From contig NZ_CP113941.1 in the NCBI RefSeq assembly GCF_029392675.1, positions 856,001-920,000 of the forward strand: a DNA stretch of 64,000 nt, in the 5' to 3' direction. Made by a program: the position numbers and the translations under genes. The DNA is from Lactobacillus sp. ESL0684 (GTDB lineage Bacteria; Bacillota; Bacilli; Lactobacillales; Lactobacillaceae). The notes beneath the pieces are model-generated. The model was not told the DNA's origin and made no database searches. It saw only the letters and a program-made list of their open reading frames with translations. Shown here piece after piece: positions 51,132 to 61,692 of this stretch; the stretch's first letter is position 1, and every line of letters begins with the position of its first letter.

Positions 51132-53190
51132 AAATTATTTATTTGAAATTGGTACGGAAGAAATGCCAGCACATGTGGTTACGCGCAGTGTGCAACAATT
51201 GGCTAATCGGACCGAAAAATTTCTAACTGAGAACGGCTTAAAATTTAAGGAAATCAAAACTTATTCAACACCTCGCAGGTTAACTATTTTGGTAGAGGAG
51301 CTAGCAGAAAAGCAAGCTGATATTGATGAAATCAAAAAGGGGCCAGCTAAGAAAATTGCTAAAGATAGCGATGGTAATTGGTCTAAAGCTGCACAAGGAT
51401 TTGTTCGCGGGCAAGGAATGTCGACAGACGATATCTATTTTGACGAATTAAAAGGTACTGAATATGCCTATGTCCATGTTCAAAAAGTGGGGGAAAAGGC
51501 TAGTGATATTCTGCTAGGGATGAGCGACGTGGTCAAGGCAATGACTTTCCCAACTAAAATGCGTTGGGATTCACATGACTTTGAGTTTGTTCGTCCGATT
51601 CATTGGCTAGTTTCATTATTTGGCAGTGAAGTTGTACCAGTAGAAATTTTGGATATTACAGCTGGTCGTAAAACTCAAGGTCATCGCTTCTTAGGTGATT
51701 CAGTCGTGCTAGCTAATGCTGATGACTATGAAGATGCTCTAAAAGATCAATTTGTAATTGCCGATGCCGAAGAGCGTAAAGAAATGATTGTTCGCCAAAT
51801 GAATGACTTGGTTGAGCAAAATGGCTGGCAGATTAAGTTAGACCAGGGATTATTAGAAGAAGTAACTAATTTAGTTGAATATCCAACTGTTTTTGCTGGC
51901 TCGTTTGCTAAAAAGTACTTAGAAATGCCACAAGAAGTTTTGATTACTTCCATGAAAGATAATCAACGATACTTTGAAGTTTACGATCAAGCAGGAAAAT
52001 TAATCAATCACTTTATCGCAGTTCGTAATGGTAATAAAGACTATCTTTCCAACGTAATTGCTGGTAACGAAAAAGTATTAGTTGCTCGACTTGATGATGC
52101 CCAATTCTTCTATGATGAAGATCGTAAATATCCACTAAGTCACTTTGTTAAGCGTCTTGACAACGTATCTTTTCATGACAAGATTGGCTCGATGGCTGAA
52201 AAAACTAAGCGTGTCAAAATTATTGGTGACTTTTTAGCTAAAAAATGGCAATTAGATGATCAGACAGTCAGTGATTTTGATCGAGCAAGTGAACTATATA
52301 AATTTGATCTTGTTACCCAAATGGTTGGTGAGTTTGCTGAATTGCAAGGTGTAATGGGAATGCATTATGCAGAGCTTGCTGGAGAAAATGAGCAAGTTTC
52401 AGCAGCAATTAAAGAGCATTACTTACCCAATACTGCCGAGGGTGATTTGCCACAAACTACTGTGGGTGCACTCTTGTCAGTTGCTGATAAATTAGACACG
52501 ATTATTACCTTCTTTGCAGCAGGTATGATCCCAACATCTTCTAACGATCCATATGCGTTGCGTCGGTATGCATATGGTATTGTACGAATTTTGCTTGATC
52601 AAAAATGGTCATTGCCTTTTGATAAGGTTTTACCAGAAATTGTTGAATTATTAACTGATAAAACTGCAGCCAAGCTACCTAGGACTGCTGATGAAGATAA
52701 AGAAATTGCTGACTTTATTCGTGATCGAATTAAGCAGTATTTGCAAAAAAATAATTACAAGTATGACGTAATTGATGCAGCTCTTGCTTCTAATCAGCAG
52801 GATCCGTTACAAATTTTAAGTGCTGCTAAGGTTTTGCAGACTCATCATGATGATGAAGAGTTCAAGCTAGTAGTCGAAAGTTTGACCAGAATTAATAATA
52901 TTCTGAAAAAAGCTAAATTTGCAGGACAGGATTCAGTAAATACTGCTTTGTTTACTGATAATAGTGAACAAGACCTGTATGATGGCATTTCGCAATTGCA
53001 AACAGCTAGTGATTTAACTGAATTATATGCCGGTTTTGTGAGTCTTGAGCCAATAATTGATCGCTATTTTGAAACTAATATGATTTTGGATAAGGATAAT
53101 GCTGTTAAAAATAACCGCTTGACGCAATTGCAAACGATTCAGGGATTGGCAGCTCGTTTGGGTGATCTAAGTAAGTTAGTAATTAAGTAA
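51124..53190 (+). CDS. glyS: Glycyl-tRNA synthetase beta subunit
   Basis: The 688-residue beta chain, which binds tRNA. It opens with [15 protein letters not shown] and has an HD-like central region and a C-terminal anticodon-binding-like helical domain. The ATG at 51124 follows AAGGCGGGG. A frame opening 30 bases earlier reads through the end of glyQ and is not used. dnaG follows after 22 bases, linking translation to the primase-sigma genes. Confidence 0.97.
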   Translation: MTKNYLFEIGTEEMPAHVVTRSVQQLANRTEKFLTENGLKFKEIKTYSTPRRLTILVEELAEKQADIDEIKKGPAKKIAKDSDGNWSKAAQGFVRGQGMSTDDIYFDELKGTEYAYVHVQKVGEKASDILLGMSDVVKAMTFPTKMRWDSHDFEFVRPIHWLVSLFGSEVVPVEILDITAGRKTQGHRFLGDSVVLANADDYEDALKDQFVIADAEERKEMIVRQMNDLVEQNGWQIKLDQGLLEEVTNLVEYPTVFAGSFAKKYLEMPQEVLITSMKDNQRYFEVYDQAGKLINHFIAVRNGNKDYLSNVIAGNEKVLVARLDDAQFFYDEDRKYPLSHFVKRLDNVSFHDKIGSMAEKTKRVKIIGDFLAKKWQLDDQTVSDFDRASELYKFDLVTQMVGEFAELQGVMGMHYAELAGENEQVSAAIKEHYLPNTAEGDLPQTTVGALLSVADKLDTIITFFAAGMIPTSSNDPYALRRYAYGIVRILLDQKWSLPFDKVLPEIVELLTDKTAAKLPRTADEDKEIADFIRDRIKQYLQKNNYKYDVIDAALASNQQDPLQILSAAKVLQTHHDDEEFKLVVESLTRINNILKKAKFAGQDSVNTALFTDNSEQDLYDGISQLQTASDLTELYAGFVSLEPIIDRYFETNMILDKDNAVKNNRLTQLQTIQGLAARLGDLSKLVIK

Positions 53191-53212
53191 TTTTTATAGA
53201 ATAGGTGATGCG

Positions 53213-55030
53213 ATGGCTGGATTAATACCTGAGCAAACTATTGCCAAAGTACGCGATAACGTCAATATCGTTAATGTTATCAGTCAGTATGTTTCGCTTG
53301 AAAAAAAGGGCAAAGATTATATTGGTTTATGTCCTTTTCACCAGGAAAAGACCCCTTCCTTTACCGTTAGTGAACAGAAACAATTTTTTAAATGTTTTGG
53401 TTGTGGTAAGGGTGGCAATGTTTTTAAATTTTTAATGGAAAAAGATGATCTAACTTTTCCTGAGAGTGTCCAAAAAGTGGCTGAGATTGCTCAAATTGAT
53501 ATAGGCGAAGTTGGCCGAGGTAATGCTCAACCTGCTAATCCATTGATTAAACTGCATCAGGATGCTGCTGATTTTTATTATCGCGTTTTAGTATCAACTA
53601 ATGCTGGCAAACGTGGATTGGAGTATGCTCATCAGCGCCAACTTGATGATGATACGCTGAAGCATTTTCAAATCGGTTATGCTCCTAAACAAGATAATTT
53701 GTTATTGACCTATTTGCGTGAGCGCCATTATCAAGAAGACGATTTACTTGCTAGCGGTTTATTTGTTCAGACTAAAGCGGGTCAGATGTTTGATCGATTT
53801 CGCGATCGGCTAATGTTTCCATTAACTAACGAAAGTGGCAGTGTTATTGGTTTTTCTGGACGAAGATTATCTGCGGATAAAACTGAAGCTAAGTATATTA
53901 ATAGTCCAGAAACCAAGATTTTTACTAAATCCAATGTCTTATTTCATTTTGCGGAAGCTAAAAAGGCTGCACGCAGTGAGGATCACTTGATTTTATATGA
54001 AGGTTATATGGATGTAATTGCTGCTTATAAATCAGGAATTAAGTCAGGAATTGCTTCGATGGGTACTAGCTTGACTGACCAGCAAGTTTATTTGTTGAGG
54101 CGAGTTAGCAAAAATGTAATTATTAATTATGATGGTGATGATCCCGGAATTCATGCGGCAGAGCGTGCTGCTAAATTATTTGATCAGGCAGGTGGCTTTA
54201 ACTTAGGAATAGTGGTTTTACCTGAAAAATTGGATCCAGATGAATATGTTAAAAAATATGGCACCAGCAAGTACCAAGATGAAATAAACGGCGCGTTAAC
54301 GCCTACTGACTTTTTTCTAAGGCGGTTATCGCAAAAGTATAATCTTGATAATGATCGTGAAAAAATCGCCTATTTAGATGAAGCAGTTAATGAAATTGCG
54401 CAGTTGTCCAATCCCGTTGAACAAGATTTATATATAGAAAAAATTGCTCAAAAGCAACACGTATCTAAAGATTCACTTAATGCGAACTTATCACGTCAGC
54501 GGCGTAAAAATAATGCAGCCAAGCGGCATAAGGGCATGCCAGAAATAACAGATCCATTACTAGAGGATGATTCAACACCGGTATCAGAGTCTAATCAACA
54601 ATTGCAAATGGATCCTGTGCAAACTCGCTTGCTATATTTATTTATGCATTCTGAGCATGCTCGCGATTATTTAATAGGAAAAAATTTTCTATTTCCAGAT
54701 ACAGAATATGCTAAATTAGAAGATTTATGGCTAAAATTTATGGAGGAACGTGAAAATCCAACAATTAATAGTTTCTTAGATTTTATTCCTGATGAACTTC
54801 AGGGTATAATAATAAGTACTGAAATGACAGATATGCCTCAGGATTTTTCCGATCGTGAGATTGATGAGCAGTTGCATGCACTCGAAATGCGTAAAGTAAC
54901 TTCGAAGCTAACTAGTTTAGAAAATGATTTACAAGAAGCTAAGAGAAAAGCTGATACTGATGAAATCATCGCAATTACTCAAAAAATTTTACAATTAAAA
55001 AGAATTCAGGGACAAAGGGGGACTTTTTAG
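53213..55030 (+). CDS. dnaG: DNA primase
   Basis: DnaG makes RNA primers for replication. The 605-residue protein has the N-terminal CHC2 zinc finger ([11 protein letters not shown] then [10 protein letters not shown]), the TOPRIM domain ([13 protein letters not shown] and NYDGDDPG) and a C-terminal helicase-binding region. Its stop overlaps the rpoD GTG start, the classical macromolecular-synthesis arrangement. Confidence 0.97.
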   Translation: MAGLIPEQTIAKVRDNVNIVNVISQYVSLEKKGKDYIGLCPFHQEKTPSFTVSEQKQFFKCFGCGKGGNVFKFLMEKDDLTFPESVQKVAEIAQIDIGEVGRGNAQPANPLIKLHQDAADFYYRVLVSTNAGKRGLEYAHQRQLDDDTLKHFQIGYAPKQDNLLLTYLRERHYQEDDLLASGLFVQTKAGQMFDRFRDRLMFPLTNESGSVIGFSGRRLSADKTEAKYINSPETKIFTKSNVLFHFAEAKKAARSEDHLILYEGYMDVIAAYKSGIKSGIASMGTSLTDQQVYLLRRVSKNVIINYDGDDPGIHAAERAAKLFDQAGGFNLGIVVLPEKLDPDEYVKKYGTSKYQDEINGALTPTDFFLRRLSQKYNLDNDREKIAYLDEAVNEIAQLSNPVEQDLYIEKIAQKQHVSKDSLNANLSRQRRKNNAAKRHKGMPEITDPLLEDDSTPVSESNQQLQMDPVQTRLLYLFMHSEHARDYLIGKNFLFPDTEYAKLEDLWLKFMEERENPTINSFLDFIPDELQGIIISTEMTDMPQDFSDREIDEQLHALEMRKVTSKLTSLENDLQEAKRKADTDEIIAITQKILQLKRIQGQRGTF

Positions 55031-56151
55031 TGGCAAAACAAACAAAAGCTGATAAATCAGAAAAACCATCTTTAGATAAGGTAGTCAAGCAAATTGTTAA
55101 AGAAGTAAAAAAAGATAAAGCAATTACTGAAGATGAGTTTACTAAACGCTTGATTAAACCTTATAAGCTGGAAAATAAAGCTGTAGATCAGTTAATTCAA
55201 GAGTTTGAAGATAATGGCATTAGTATTGTTGATGAAAAGGGCGAGCCATCAAAATTAGCCTTAAGAAAACAAAAGGACGTTGAAAAAGCTGAGTTAAAGG
55301 ATATGTCGGCACCTTCAAATGTAAAGATGAATGATCCAGTACGGATGTATCTGAAAGAAATTGGGCGAGTTCCGTTACTTAATGCAGAGCAAGAAATTTC
55401 TTTGGCTAAGCGAATCGAAAAGGGCGATGAAGAGGCTAAACAAGAACTAGCGGAAGCTAACCTGCGTTTAGTAGTTTCAATTGCAAAAAGATATGTTGGT
55501 CGTGGAATGTCCTTCTTAGATTTGATTCAAGAAGGCAACATGGGACTAATGAAGGCAGTTGATAAGTTTGATTACAGCCTAGGATTTAAGTTTTCGACTT
55601 ATGCAACTTGGTGGATTAGGCAAGCAATTACGCGTGCAATTGCTGATCAAGCGCGCACGATTCGAATTCCAGTGCATATGGTTGAAACAATTAACAAGTT
55701 AATCCGAATTCAGCGGCAATTATTACAAGATTTAGGACGTGAAGCAACACCTGAAGAAATTGGCGCAGAAATGGATATGTCTACGACCAAAGTTCGGGAT
55801 ATTTTGAAGATTGCCCAAGAACCAGTTTCACTGGAAACGCCGATTGGTGAAGAAGATGATTCTCACTTAGGTGATTTTATCAAGGATAAAGATGCAACTA
55901 GTCCTGAACAACATGCTTCGTATGAAATGCTTAAAGAACAGCTTGAAGAGGTCTTAGATACTTTAACTGATCGGGAGGAGAATGTTCTACGGTTGCGTTT
56001 TGGCCTTGATGATGGTCGAACTAGAACATTAGAAGAGGTTGGTAAGGTCTTTGGAGTGACTCGTGAGCGAATTCGTCAAATTGAAGCGAAGGCTTTACGC
56101 AAGTTGCGTCATCCTAGTCGTTCTAATCAATTACGTGACTTTTTGGATTAA
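55030..56151 (+). CDS. rpoD: RNA polymerase primary sigma factor (sigma-A/RpoD)
   Basis: The 373-residue housekeeping sigma factor. It has a basic, charged N-terminus (region 1.1-like), region 1.2 ([11 protein letters not shown]), region 2 ([17 protein letters not shown] and [14 protein letters not shown], which recognise TATAAT) and region 4.2 ([19 protein letters not shown], recognising TTGACA). The promoters noted in this window match that specificity. It begins at GTG overlapping the dnaG stop by one base. Confidence 0.97.
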   Translation: MAKQTKADKSEKPSLDKVVKQIVKEVKKDKAITEDEFTKRLIKPYKLENKAVDQLIQEFEDNGISIVDEKGEPSKLALRKQKDVEKAELKDMSAPSNVKMNDPVRMYLKEIGRVPLLNAEQEISLAKRIEKGDEEAKQELAEANLRLVVSIAKRYVGRGMSFLDLIQEGNMGLMKAVDKFDYSLGFKFSTYATWWIRQAITRAIADQARTIRIPVHMVETINKLIRIQRQLLQDLGREATPEEIGAEMDMSTTKVRDILKIAQEPVSLETPIGEEDDSHLGDFIKDKDATSPEQHASYEMLKEQLEEVLDTLTDREENVLRLRFGLDDGRTRTLEEVGKVFGVTRERIRQIEAKALRKLRHPSRSNQLRDFLD

Positions 56152-56162
56152 TTAAAAATAAT

Positions 56163-56188
56163 AGGGGCCAAAAGCCCCTTTATTTTTT
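56163..56188. terminator. Terminator between rpoD and the convergent Nudix gene
   Basis: GGGGC-CAAAA-GCCCC followed by TTTATTTTTT on the plus strand. It sits between the two convergent stops. Confidence 0.82.
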
Positions 56189-56190
56189 GT

Positions 56191-56631
56191 CTAAAAAAGT
56201 TCGTCACGCTTACCGTCTAGAATATGTTCGCTAAGTTGATTATTGAAATAAACGTTTAGATCACGATCAAAATTATAGGCTAATTGCTGACTTTGTAATT
56301 CCTGCTTGGTCATCCAGGTTAGTTCGCCTTCATCTGATGCTTTGAGGTCACCACAAAATTCGGTAGCAGTATAAAAGAAGACTATATAACGATGGTCATT
56401 TTTATCATAAAACTGTTTTATACCAGTTAATTGTGGGTTAGTGATGGTTAGGTTAGTTTCCTCTTTGACTTCACGAATGACAGATTCATAAAATGACTCG
56501 TGAGTTTCAACATGACCACCGGGAAAGGTCATCCCCGGCCAATCGGGATCCTTGCGGTTAATAACCAAGATTTGCTCGTTATTGGTAATCATGCACATAT
56601 TAGTTAAAGTTACTCGTTCTGTTCTATCCAT
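56191..56631 (-). CDS. Nudix hydrolase, MutT-like
   Basis: A 146-residue Nudix protein with the full box GGHVETHESFYESVIREVKEET (GX5EX7REUXEE; first and last residues about 24 apart). Such enzymes hydrolyse nucleoside diphosphate derivatives. An 8-oxo-dGTP clean-up role is often assigned to this size class, but the substrate is not determined by sequence. An AAGGAA site precedes the ATG. Monocistronic, divergent from trmK. Confidence 0.88.
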   Translation of the reverse strand: MDRTERVTLTNMCMITNNEQILVINRKDPDWPGMTFPGGHVETHESFYESVIREVKEETNLTITNPQLTGIKQFYDKNDHRYIVFFYTATEFCGDLKASDEGELTWMTKQELQSQQLAYNFDRDLNVYFNNQLSEHILDGKRDELF

Positions 56632-56757
56632 ATTGAAATTCCTTCTTTGCTGATATTTAAATTATAAGCAAGGTTTGACAAGAAAACAATAATTTATCAA
56701 TTTCATAATTTTAGGTCAGAATATGCTAAAATTTTAATACAAGAGAGGTTAGGAAAA

Positions 56758-57447
56758 ATGAACTTACGATTGAATACTTTGGCAGAAATGGTCGATCGCA
56801 GTGCTAGAATAGCAGATATCGGAACAGATCATGCGTATTTACCAATTAAACTGGTACTAGAGGATAAAGTAGATTATGCTATTGCCAGCGATATTGCTCA
56901 AGGTCCACTTAAAAATGCCCAGGATAATATTACCCAAGCTGGTTTACAAACTAAAATTACTACTAGATTGGGTTCAGGTCTATCTACGATTACGCTGCAA
57001 GACAGAATAGACACTGTAGTAATTGCTGGAATGGGCGGAAAACTAATTACGCAAATTCTAACAGACGCTTGGCGGAATCATTATCAATTTCCGACTTTGA
57101 TTTTGGAACCCAATATTGGGGAACCAGGTTTGCGTGAATGGCTGGTTCAGCACAGTTATCAGATAGTTGCTGAGGAAATATTGGCAGAAGCTGGTCATAC
57201 TTATGAGCTGATTAAAGCTAAGAAGGTTATGCAGGAGGTTAAATTAACTCCACGTCAGTTGCTATTTGGTCCCCTAATTTTGCAAGCTAAGAATGAAGTC
57301 TTTTATCAAAAATGGCGTTCACAACTATACTATCAACAAAAGCTACTAGTTAATTTAAACAAAGCACGCAATAAAGATTTAGGACATATCGAGCAGATTG
57401 AACAAGAAATTGCATTAATTAAAGGTGAACTAAATGACGAAGGTTAA
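56758..57447 (+). CDS. trmK: tRNA (adenine(22)-N1)-methyltransferase TrmK
   Basis: TrmK methylates A22 in the tRNA D-arm of Gram-positive bacteria using S-adenosylmethionine. The 229-residue protein has the Rossmann motif ADIGTDHAYLPIKL near the N-terminus, then IASDIAQGPLKNA and the VIAGMGGKLI catalytic loop, all family hallmarks, and a C-terminal coiled helix. It overlaps the following Nif3 gene by 14 bases, the usual pair downstream of rpoD. Confidence 0.95.
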   Translation: MNLRLNTLAEMVDRSARIADIGTDHAYLPIKLVLEDKVDYAIASDIAQGPLKNAQDNITQAGLQTKITTRLGSGLSTITLQDRIDTVVIAGMGGKLITQILTDAWRNHYQFPTLILEPNIGEPGLREWLVQHSYQIVAEEILAEAGHTYELIKAKKVMQEVKLTPRQLLFGPLILQAKNEVFYQKWRSQLYYQQKLLVNLNKARNKDLGHIEQIEQEIALIKGELNDEG

Positions 57448-58231
57448 AGATATTATTCAAAAATTGCAAGCTGTTTTCCCAGAAGAAATCGCCAGTTCGG
57501 GCGATCCAGTAGGAATTCAGATTGGCTCAAGCGACAGTCCAGTTAATAAAATCATGACTACACTGGATGTGCGTCCGCAGGTTGTAGAAGAAGCAATTAG
57601 GGCTGGAGTTGATTTGATTATTAGTCACCATCCCTTAATGTTCCATCCAGCACGCAACTTAAATTTTGCTGATCCGCAAAATGAAATGTACGGCGAAATT
57701 ATCGCGCATGGGATTACGGTTTATTCAATTCATACTAATTCTGATAAAGCTGCCAATGGTTCCAGTGATTGGCAAGCTACTGAATTAGGGTTAACTAAAG
57801 TTGAACCGTTTTGCTTAGATGACGATGGCATTGCCATCGGTCGCAAAGGCAGGCTGCCGCAAACGATGACGGCAAAAGAATTCGCTTATTATGTTAAAGA
57901 CAAACTTGATTTAAAAATGGTGCGTTTAATTACTGCCGATAACCAAAAACCAATTACTACTGTTGGTTTTATTTGCGGTGATGGAGGAAAATATTGGCAG
58001 CAAGCTGTAGTAGATAACCTTGACGCCTTTATTACTGGTGATGTTTATTATCATACGGGTCATGATATGATTTCAGCAGGATTGACGGTAGTAGACCCAG
58101 GGCATTACACGGAACAACTGTTTAAGGTTAAAGTAGCCGAACTATTAGCACGATGGATTCAAGAAAATAATTGGCAGGTTGAATTATGTGTCTCACAAGT
58201 TTCAACTAACCCATTTCAAGATTTATTTTAA
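57434..58231 (+). CDS. Nif3-like dinuclear metal-binding protein
   Basis: A 265-residue Nif3/YqfO family protein, the short form without the CutA-like insert. It carries the metal-ligand segments SHHPLMFHPARNL, IHTNSDKAANG, GDVYYHTGHD and DPGHYTEQ. Family members have been described as GTP cyclohydrolase I type 2-like, but the function is uncertain. Overlap with trmK suggests a role linked to tRNA or nucleotide metabolism. Confidence 0.9.
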   Translation: MTKVKDIIQKLQAVFPEEIASSGDPVGIQIGSSDSPVNKIMTTLDVRPQVVEEAIRAGVDLIISHHPLMFHPARNLNFADPQNEMYGEIIAHGITVYSIHTNSDKAANGSSDWQATELGLTKVEPFCLDDDGIAIGRKGRLPQTMTAKEFAYYVKDKLDLKMVRLITADNQKPITTVGFICGDGGKYWQQAVVDNLDAFITGDVYYHTGHDMISAGLTVVDPGHYTEQLFKVKVAELLARWIQENNWQVELCVSQVSTNPFQDLF

Positions 58232-58244
58232 TTAAGGAGTTAAA

Positions 58245-59480
58245 ATGGAATATCAAAATTTATTACCACGTTTTTTAAAATATGTACAGGTTAATTCTCG
58301 TTCAGATGAACATAGTGACCGATTTCCCTCAACTGAAAAAGTTGAAAATTTCCAGAAAAAAGTAATCATGCCGGATCTAGAGGATTTAGGTCTAAGAGAT
58401 GTGCATTATAATCAACAATCTGGTTGTGTAATTGCAGAAATACCGGCTACTGTTGATTATGACGTTCCAGTGATGGGCTTTTTAGCGCATTGTGATACTG
58501 CTGATTTTAATGCAGAAAATATTAGGCCACAAGTTCATGAAAATTATGATGGTAAGTCTAAAATTCAGCTAGGTGACTCAGAATTTTTCTTGGATCCAGC
58601 TGTCTTTCCAAATTTACAGAATTATCAAGGACAAACTATTATTACGGCCTCAGGAGATACCTTGCTAGGTGGCGATGATAAATGTGGTGTAGCCGAACTA
58701 GTTACTCTAGCAGAATATTTACTAGCTCATCCTGAAATTAAACATGGTAAAATTCGTTTGGCATTTACACCGGACGAAGAGATTGGTACTGGAGCAGAAC
58801 ATTTTGATGTTGCTGAATTTGGAGCTGACTTTGCCTTTACTGTTGATGGTGAAGCTCCCGGCAAACTTGACTGGGGAACATTTTCAGCTGCACAATTTAG
58901 TCTTGAAATCCAAGGTGTGAACGTGCATCCAGCCGTTGCTAAGGGACAGATGATTAATGCAATCCAAGTCGGAATCGATTTTCAAAATCAATTGCCAGGT
59001 GCTGAAGTACCAGAAAAAACTGATGGTAAAGCAGGATTCTTTCATTTAACCAACTTTACAGGAACAGTAGATCATGCTCGTTTAGACTATATCATTCGGG
59101 ATTTTGAACGTGAGGGATTAGAAGAGCGTAAAAACCTAGTTAAAGCGATTGTTGCACAAATGAACGAACAATTTGGTAGTGATCGCATCAAATTACAAAT
59201 GAGCGACCAATATTATAATATGGCGGATGAATTGGCCAAACATATGGAAATTGTTGATTTAGCCCGTGAAGCCTATAAGAAACAGGGACTTGAAATTAAT
59301 GAAGATCCAGTCAGAGGCGGAACTGATGGTTCGCAATTAACATATATGGGTTTGCCTTGTCCCAATTTATTTGCTGGAGAAGAAAACATGCACGGCCGAT
59401 ATGAATATACAGTTTTAGAATCAATGTACAAAGCGGTTGATGTGATGGTGACTATGGCTGAACTCAATGCTGCTAAATAG
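58245..59480 (+). CDS. pepT: Peptidase T (tripeptide aminopeptidase)
   Basis: A 411-residue M20B zinc aminopeptidase that removes the N-terminal residue of tripeptides in the cytoplasm, part of the proteolytic system of lactic acid bacteria. Zinc ligands and catalytic residues lie in FLAHCDTADF, GGDDKCGVAE and PDEEIGTGAEHF, and a late ligand in NLFAGEENMHGRYE. AAGGAG precedes the ATG, 14 bases after the Nif3 gene. A terminator follows. Confidence 0.96.
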   Translation: MEYQNLLPRFLKYVQVNSRSDEHSDRFPSTEKVENFQKKVIMPDLEDLGLRDVHYNQQSGCVIAEIPATVDYDVPVMGFLAHCDTADFNAENIRPQVHENYDGKSKIQLGDSEFFLDPAVFPNLQNYQGQTIITASGDTLLGGDDKCGVAELVTLAEYLLAHPEIKHGKIRLAFTPDEEIGTGAEHFDVAEFGADFAFTVDGEAPGKLDWGTFSAAQFSLEIQGVNVHPAVAKGQMINAIQVGIDFQNQLPGAEVPEKTDGKAGFFHLTNFTGTVDHARLDYIIRDFEREGLEERKNLVKAIVAQMNEQFGSDRIKLQMSDQYYNMADELAKHMEIVDLAREAYKKQGLEINEDPVRGGTDGSQLTYMGLPCPNLFAGEENMHGRYEYTVLESMYKAVDVMVTMAELNAAK

Positions 59481-59612
59481 CCATAGTGAAACAAAATTGG
59501 TGTAAAAACTTAGCTTAATTAAAAGTTTATGTTGAATCAGATTACTGTTCTAGCAATAATAGTGATAAAATTTACAACTTACAAAAGTTATGCACACCTA
59601 GCCAAGTTAAAC

Positions 59613-59660
59613 AAAAAGCTCATAAAATTCCTGATATTAACAGGATGTATGGGCTTTTTT
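59613..59660 (+). terminator. Terminator of trmK-nif3-pepT
   Basis: AAAAAGCTCATA pairs with TATGGGCTTTTTT, with an inner CCTG/CAGG stem. It ends in a T-run. It lies about 135 bases after pepT. The rest of the 310-base gap holds only the next promoter and operator. Confidence 0.75.
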
Positions 59661-59716
59661 AATTTGAAAAAGTTTCTAGTAGCGAAATGTGTAACATTTG
59701 AATATTTTTAAAAAAT

Positions 59717-59770
59717 TTGCATACAGCATTCAAATAAGTTATTATTATATTGTACTAGGAAAATAATACA
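59717..59770 (+). promoter_or_regulatory. Promoter and likely operator of the GntR-ABC operon
   Basis: TTGCAT (59717-59722), 17 bases, TATTAT (59740-59745). Immediately downstream is a TGTA-N12-TACA dyad (59751-59770). YtrA-type GntR repressors bind TGTAC-type dyads at their own promoter, so autorepression is inferred. Confidence 0.65.
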
Positions 59771-59791
59771 CCAAGAATGGAAGGCGATCTA

Positions 59792-60154
59792 GTGAAATTT
59801 AAGGATAATATTCCAATTTATTTGCAAATCAAACAATATCTATACCGACAAATTATTATCGGTAAGTTAAAACCAGGCGCACGGATTCCGTCAGTGCGCA
59901 ATCTAGCATTGCAACTGACTGTTAACGTTAATACTGTTCAAAGGGCCCTGCAACAGATGAATGATGAGGGAATTCTCTATACCAAGCGAGGTGAAGGCAA
60001 CTTCGTGACTGAAGATACTGAATTACTGGCACAAACCGAGCAAAACTTACTTAACGCAGAATTAAAAAAGTTTGTCCAAAACATGAATGAGTTAGGGGTT
60101 GCTGATGAGCAGATTGGCTCAATTTTGGCTAAATATCTAGCAAAGGGAGAATAA
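59792..60154 (+). CDS. GntR family transcriptional regulator, YtrA subfamily
   Basis: A 120-residue regulator: a GntR winged helix (IPIYLQIKQYLYRQIIIGKLKPGARIPSVRNLA region, then TVNVNTVQRALQQMNDEGI) with only a short C-terminal helix for dimerisation, as in YtrA. I take the GTG at 59792, seven bases after GGAAGG, rather than the ATG 15 bases upstream that overlaps this ribosome site. It leads an operon with an ABC ATPase and two membrane proteins, which it probably represses. Confidence 0.9.
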   Translation: MKFKDNIPIYLQIKQYLYRQIIIGKLKPGARIPSVRNLALQLTVNVNTVQRALQQMNDEGILYTKRGEGNFVTEDTELLAQTEQNLLNAELKKFVQNMNELGVADEQIGSILAKYLAKGE

Positions 60155-60156
60155 AC

Positions 60157-60858
60157 ATGGAAGATATTTTAGAAATTAAAAATTTAACGTATAAAAAGAA
60201 TCAAAAAACCATTCTCAAGGATGTTAATTTGACTTTGCAACCGGGTAAAATCGTTGCTTTATTAGGAGAAAACGGTGCTGGCAAAACAACGTTAATGCGA
60301 ATTATTGCCACAATGGCTAAGAACTATCGGGGTGATGTAAGTATTATGGGGTATGAAGATGATGATGAAAAAAAGGCGCATCTCTCTTTTACCGATGGGT
60401 TAACTGGCTTTAGCGATACAACCAAGATTAAAGCAATAGTCAAATTTTATGAAGTAGTTTATCCTGACTTTGATAAAGAACAGTTTGAGCAGCTGCGTAC
60501 TTTTATGAAATTGGACTTAGAAATGCATTTGAGCCAGCTGTCACGCGGTATGCGCGAAAAGCTAATTATCGCCTTAACTTTTGCCCGTAAAGCCGATTTA
60601 TATTTACTTGACGAACCGTTTTCCGGAATTGATGCAATGGCTCGCAAGAAAATTATCAATTCAATTATTCTTTGGAAAGCTGACCAAGCTACGATTTTAA
60701 TTTCTGATCATTTTGTAAATGAGATCGCCTCAATTCTTGATGAAATAGTTATTATCAAAGATAAAACGGTCTTCACTCATAAGTCGGCGGATGAAATTCG
60801 CTCGCAACATGAAAGTATTGAAGATTATTATGAAAAACTATATGAGGGAGAAGAATGA
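60157..60858 (+). CDS. ABC transporter ATP-binding protein
   Basis: A 233-residue ABC ATPase with Walker A GENGAGKTT, a modified signature LSRGM in place of LSGGQ, Walker B LYLLDEPFSGID and an H-loop in ISDHF. It starts two bases after the GntR gene and overlaps the next membrane gene by 4 bases. YtrA-linked ABC systems often respond to cell-envelope stress. The substrate is unknown. Confidence 0.92.
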   Translation: MEDILEIKNLTYKKNQKTILKDVNLTLQPGKIVALLGENGAGKTTLMRIIATMAKNYRGDVSIMGYEDDDEKKAHLSFTDGLTGFSDTTKIKAIVKFYEVVYPDFDKEQFEQLRTFMKLDLEMHLSQLSRGMREKLIIALTFARKADLYLLDEPFSGIDAMARKKIINSIILWKADQATILISDHFVNEIASILDEIVIIKDKTVFTHKSADEIRSQHESIEDYYEKLYEGEE

Positions 60859-61676
60859 TGTCAGCGTTCAATCGTTTATTTGCGGAATTGTTTAAGAAAA
60901 AAAGTCGTAAAGTACACTTATTAATTATCTTGCAACTAGTGTCGGCAATTGCGTTGACTGTCTTCATGTTAGTGATTGATTCTGGCTGGTTTTATGCTAC
61001 TGACCCAAGTAAGTTTGGTGATGATTGGCTCACATTAACACTGTGCTTTTTTACCATTAGTTTTCTTTTTCTGCCAATTTATTTAATTATTTCTTGTTCA
61101 GAAACTGAAAAGCTTAATCGCAGTCAAACTTGGCGTTTAGCACCAGTTAGTGATGTCAGCTTTTATCTAGATAATACATTAAGTTCTTTTGTATCTTACA
61201 TTTATCTTGGTATTTTGCAGCTCATTGGGACAGGCATTCTCTTCCTTGCCACCTTATTATTTAACCCTGAATTCTTAGCAGCTTTTAAGAAACTAATTCC
61301 TGAAATTCAGAATAATGCTTATCAATTTGTTCCATCAATTTATCGTTTTTTATGTATATTAGCTATGATTATTATACTAGGCTTGCTAGTTTATTTAGTA
61401 ACTAACTTTTTGAATTTTGTTAGCCAAGCTGTCTTAGATTTTTTACCAGGAATATCCAGTAAGTTTTCAATTAATTTAATTCGGCTAATTTTGATTGTTG
61501 CTTTAATCTGGGCTTTGGCTAAAGCCTGGAACTTAATTTCTCCACTAACCTTTATGAATAACGTTGGTTTAGATGAATTTTTGGGTATTTTGCTATTATT
61601 CATAATTGATGTTGTTTTTTTAATGGTAAATACCTTTATCTTTAGTAAGTTTTTTGAAGCTAAACAAAATAAGTAG
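60855..61676 (+). CDS. ABC transporter membrane protein, first of a pair
   Basis: A 273-residue membrane protein with about six hydrophobic segments and an amphipathic basic N-terminus (RLFAELFKKKSRKVHLLI). Two adjacent ATG codons (60855 and 60858) are possible. The first overlaps the ATPase stop as ATGA. It shares layout and several motifs with the next gene (SQTWRLAPVSD, SSFVSYIYLGILQ, the final KFFEAKQNK), so they are duplicates likely forming a heterodimeric permease of ABC-2 type. Confidence 0.82.
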   Translation: MMSAFNRLFAELFKKKSRKVHLLIILQLVSAIALTVFMLVIDSGWFYATDPSKFGDDWLTLTLCFFTISFLFLPIYLIISCSETEKLNRSQTWRLAPVSDVSFYLDNTLSSFVSYIYLGILQLIGTGILFLATLLFNPEFLAAFKKLIPEIQNNAYQFVPSIYRFLCILAMIIILGLLVYLVTNFLNFVSQAVLDFLPGISSKFSINLIRLILIVALIWALAKAWNLISPLTFMNNVGLDEFLGILLLFIIDVVFLMVNTFIFSKFFEAKQNK

Positions 61677-61692
61677 AGTGAGGAAGTAACTG

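Noticed and set aside
59529-59711. A 60-codon open frame after pepT
   Set aside because: It runs across a clear terminator hairpin, has no ribosome binding site and a composition typical of AT-rich intergenic DNA.
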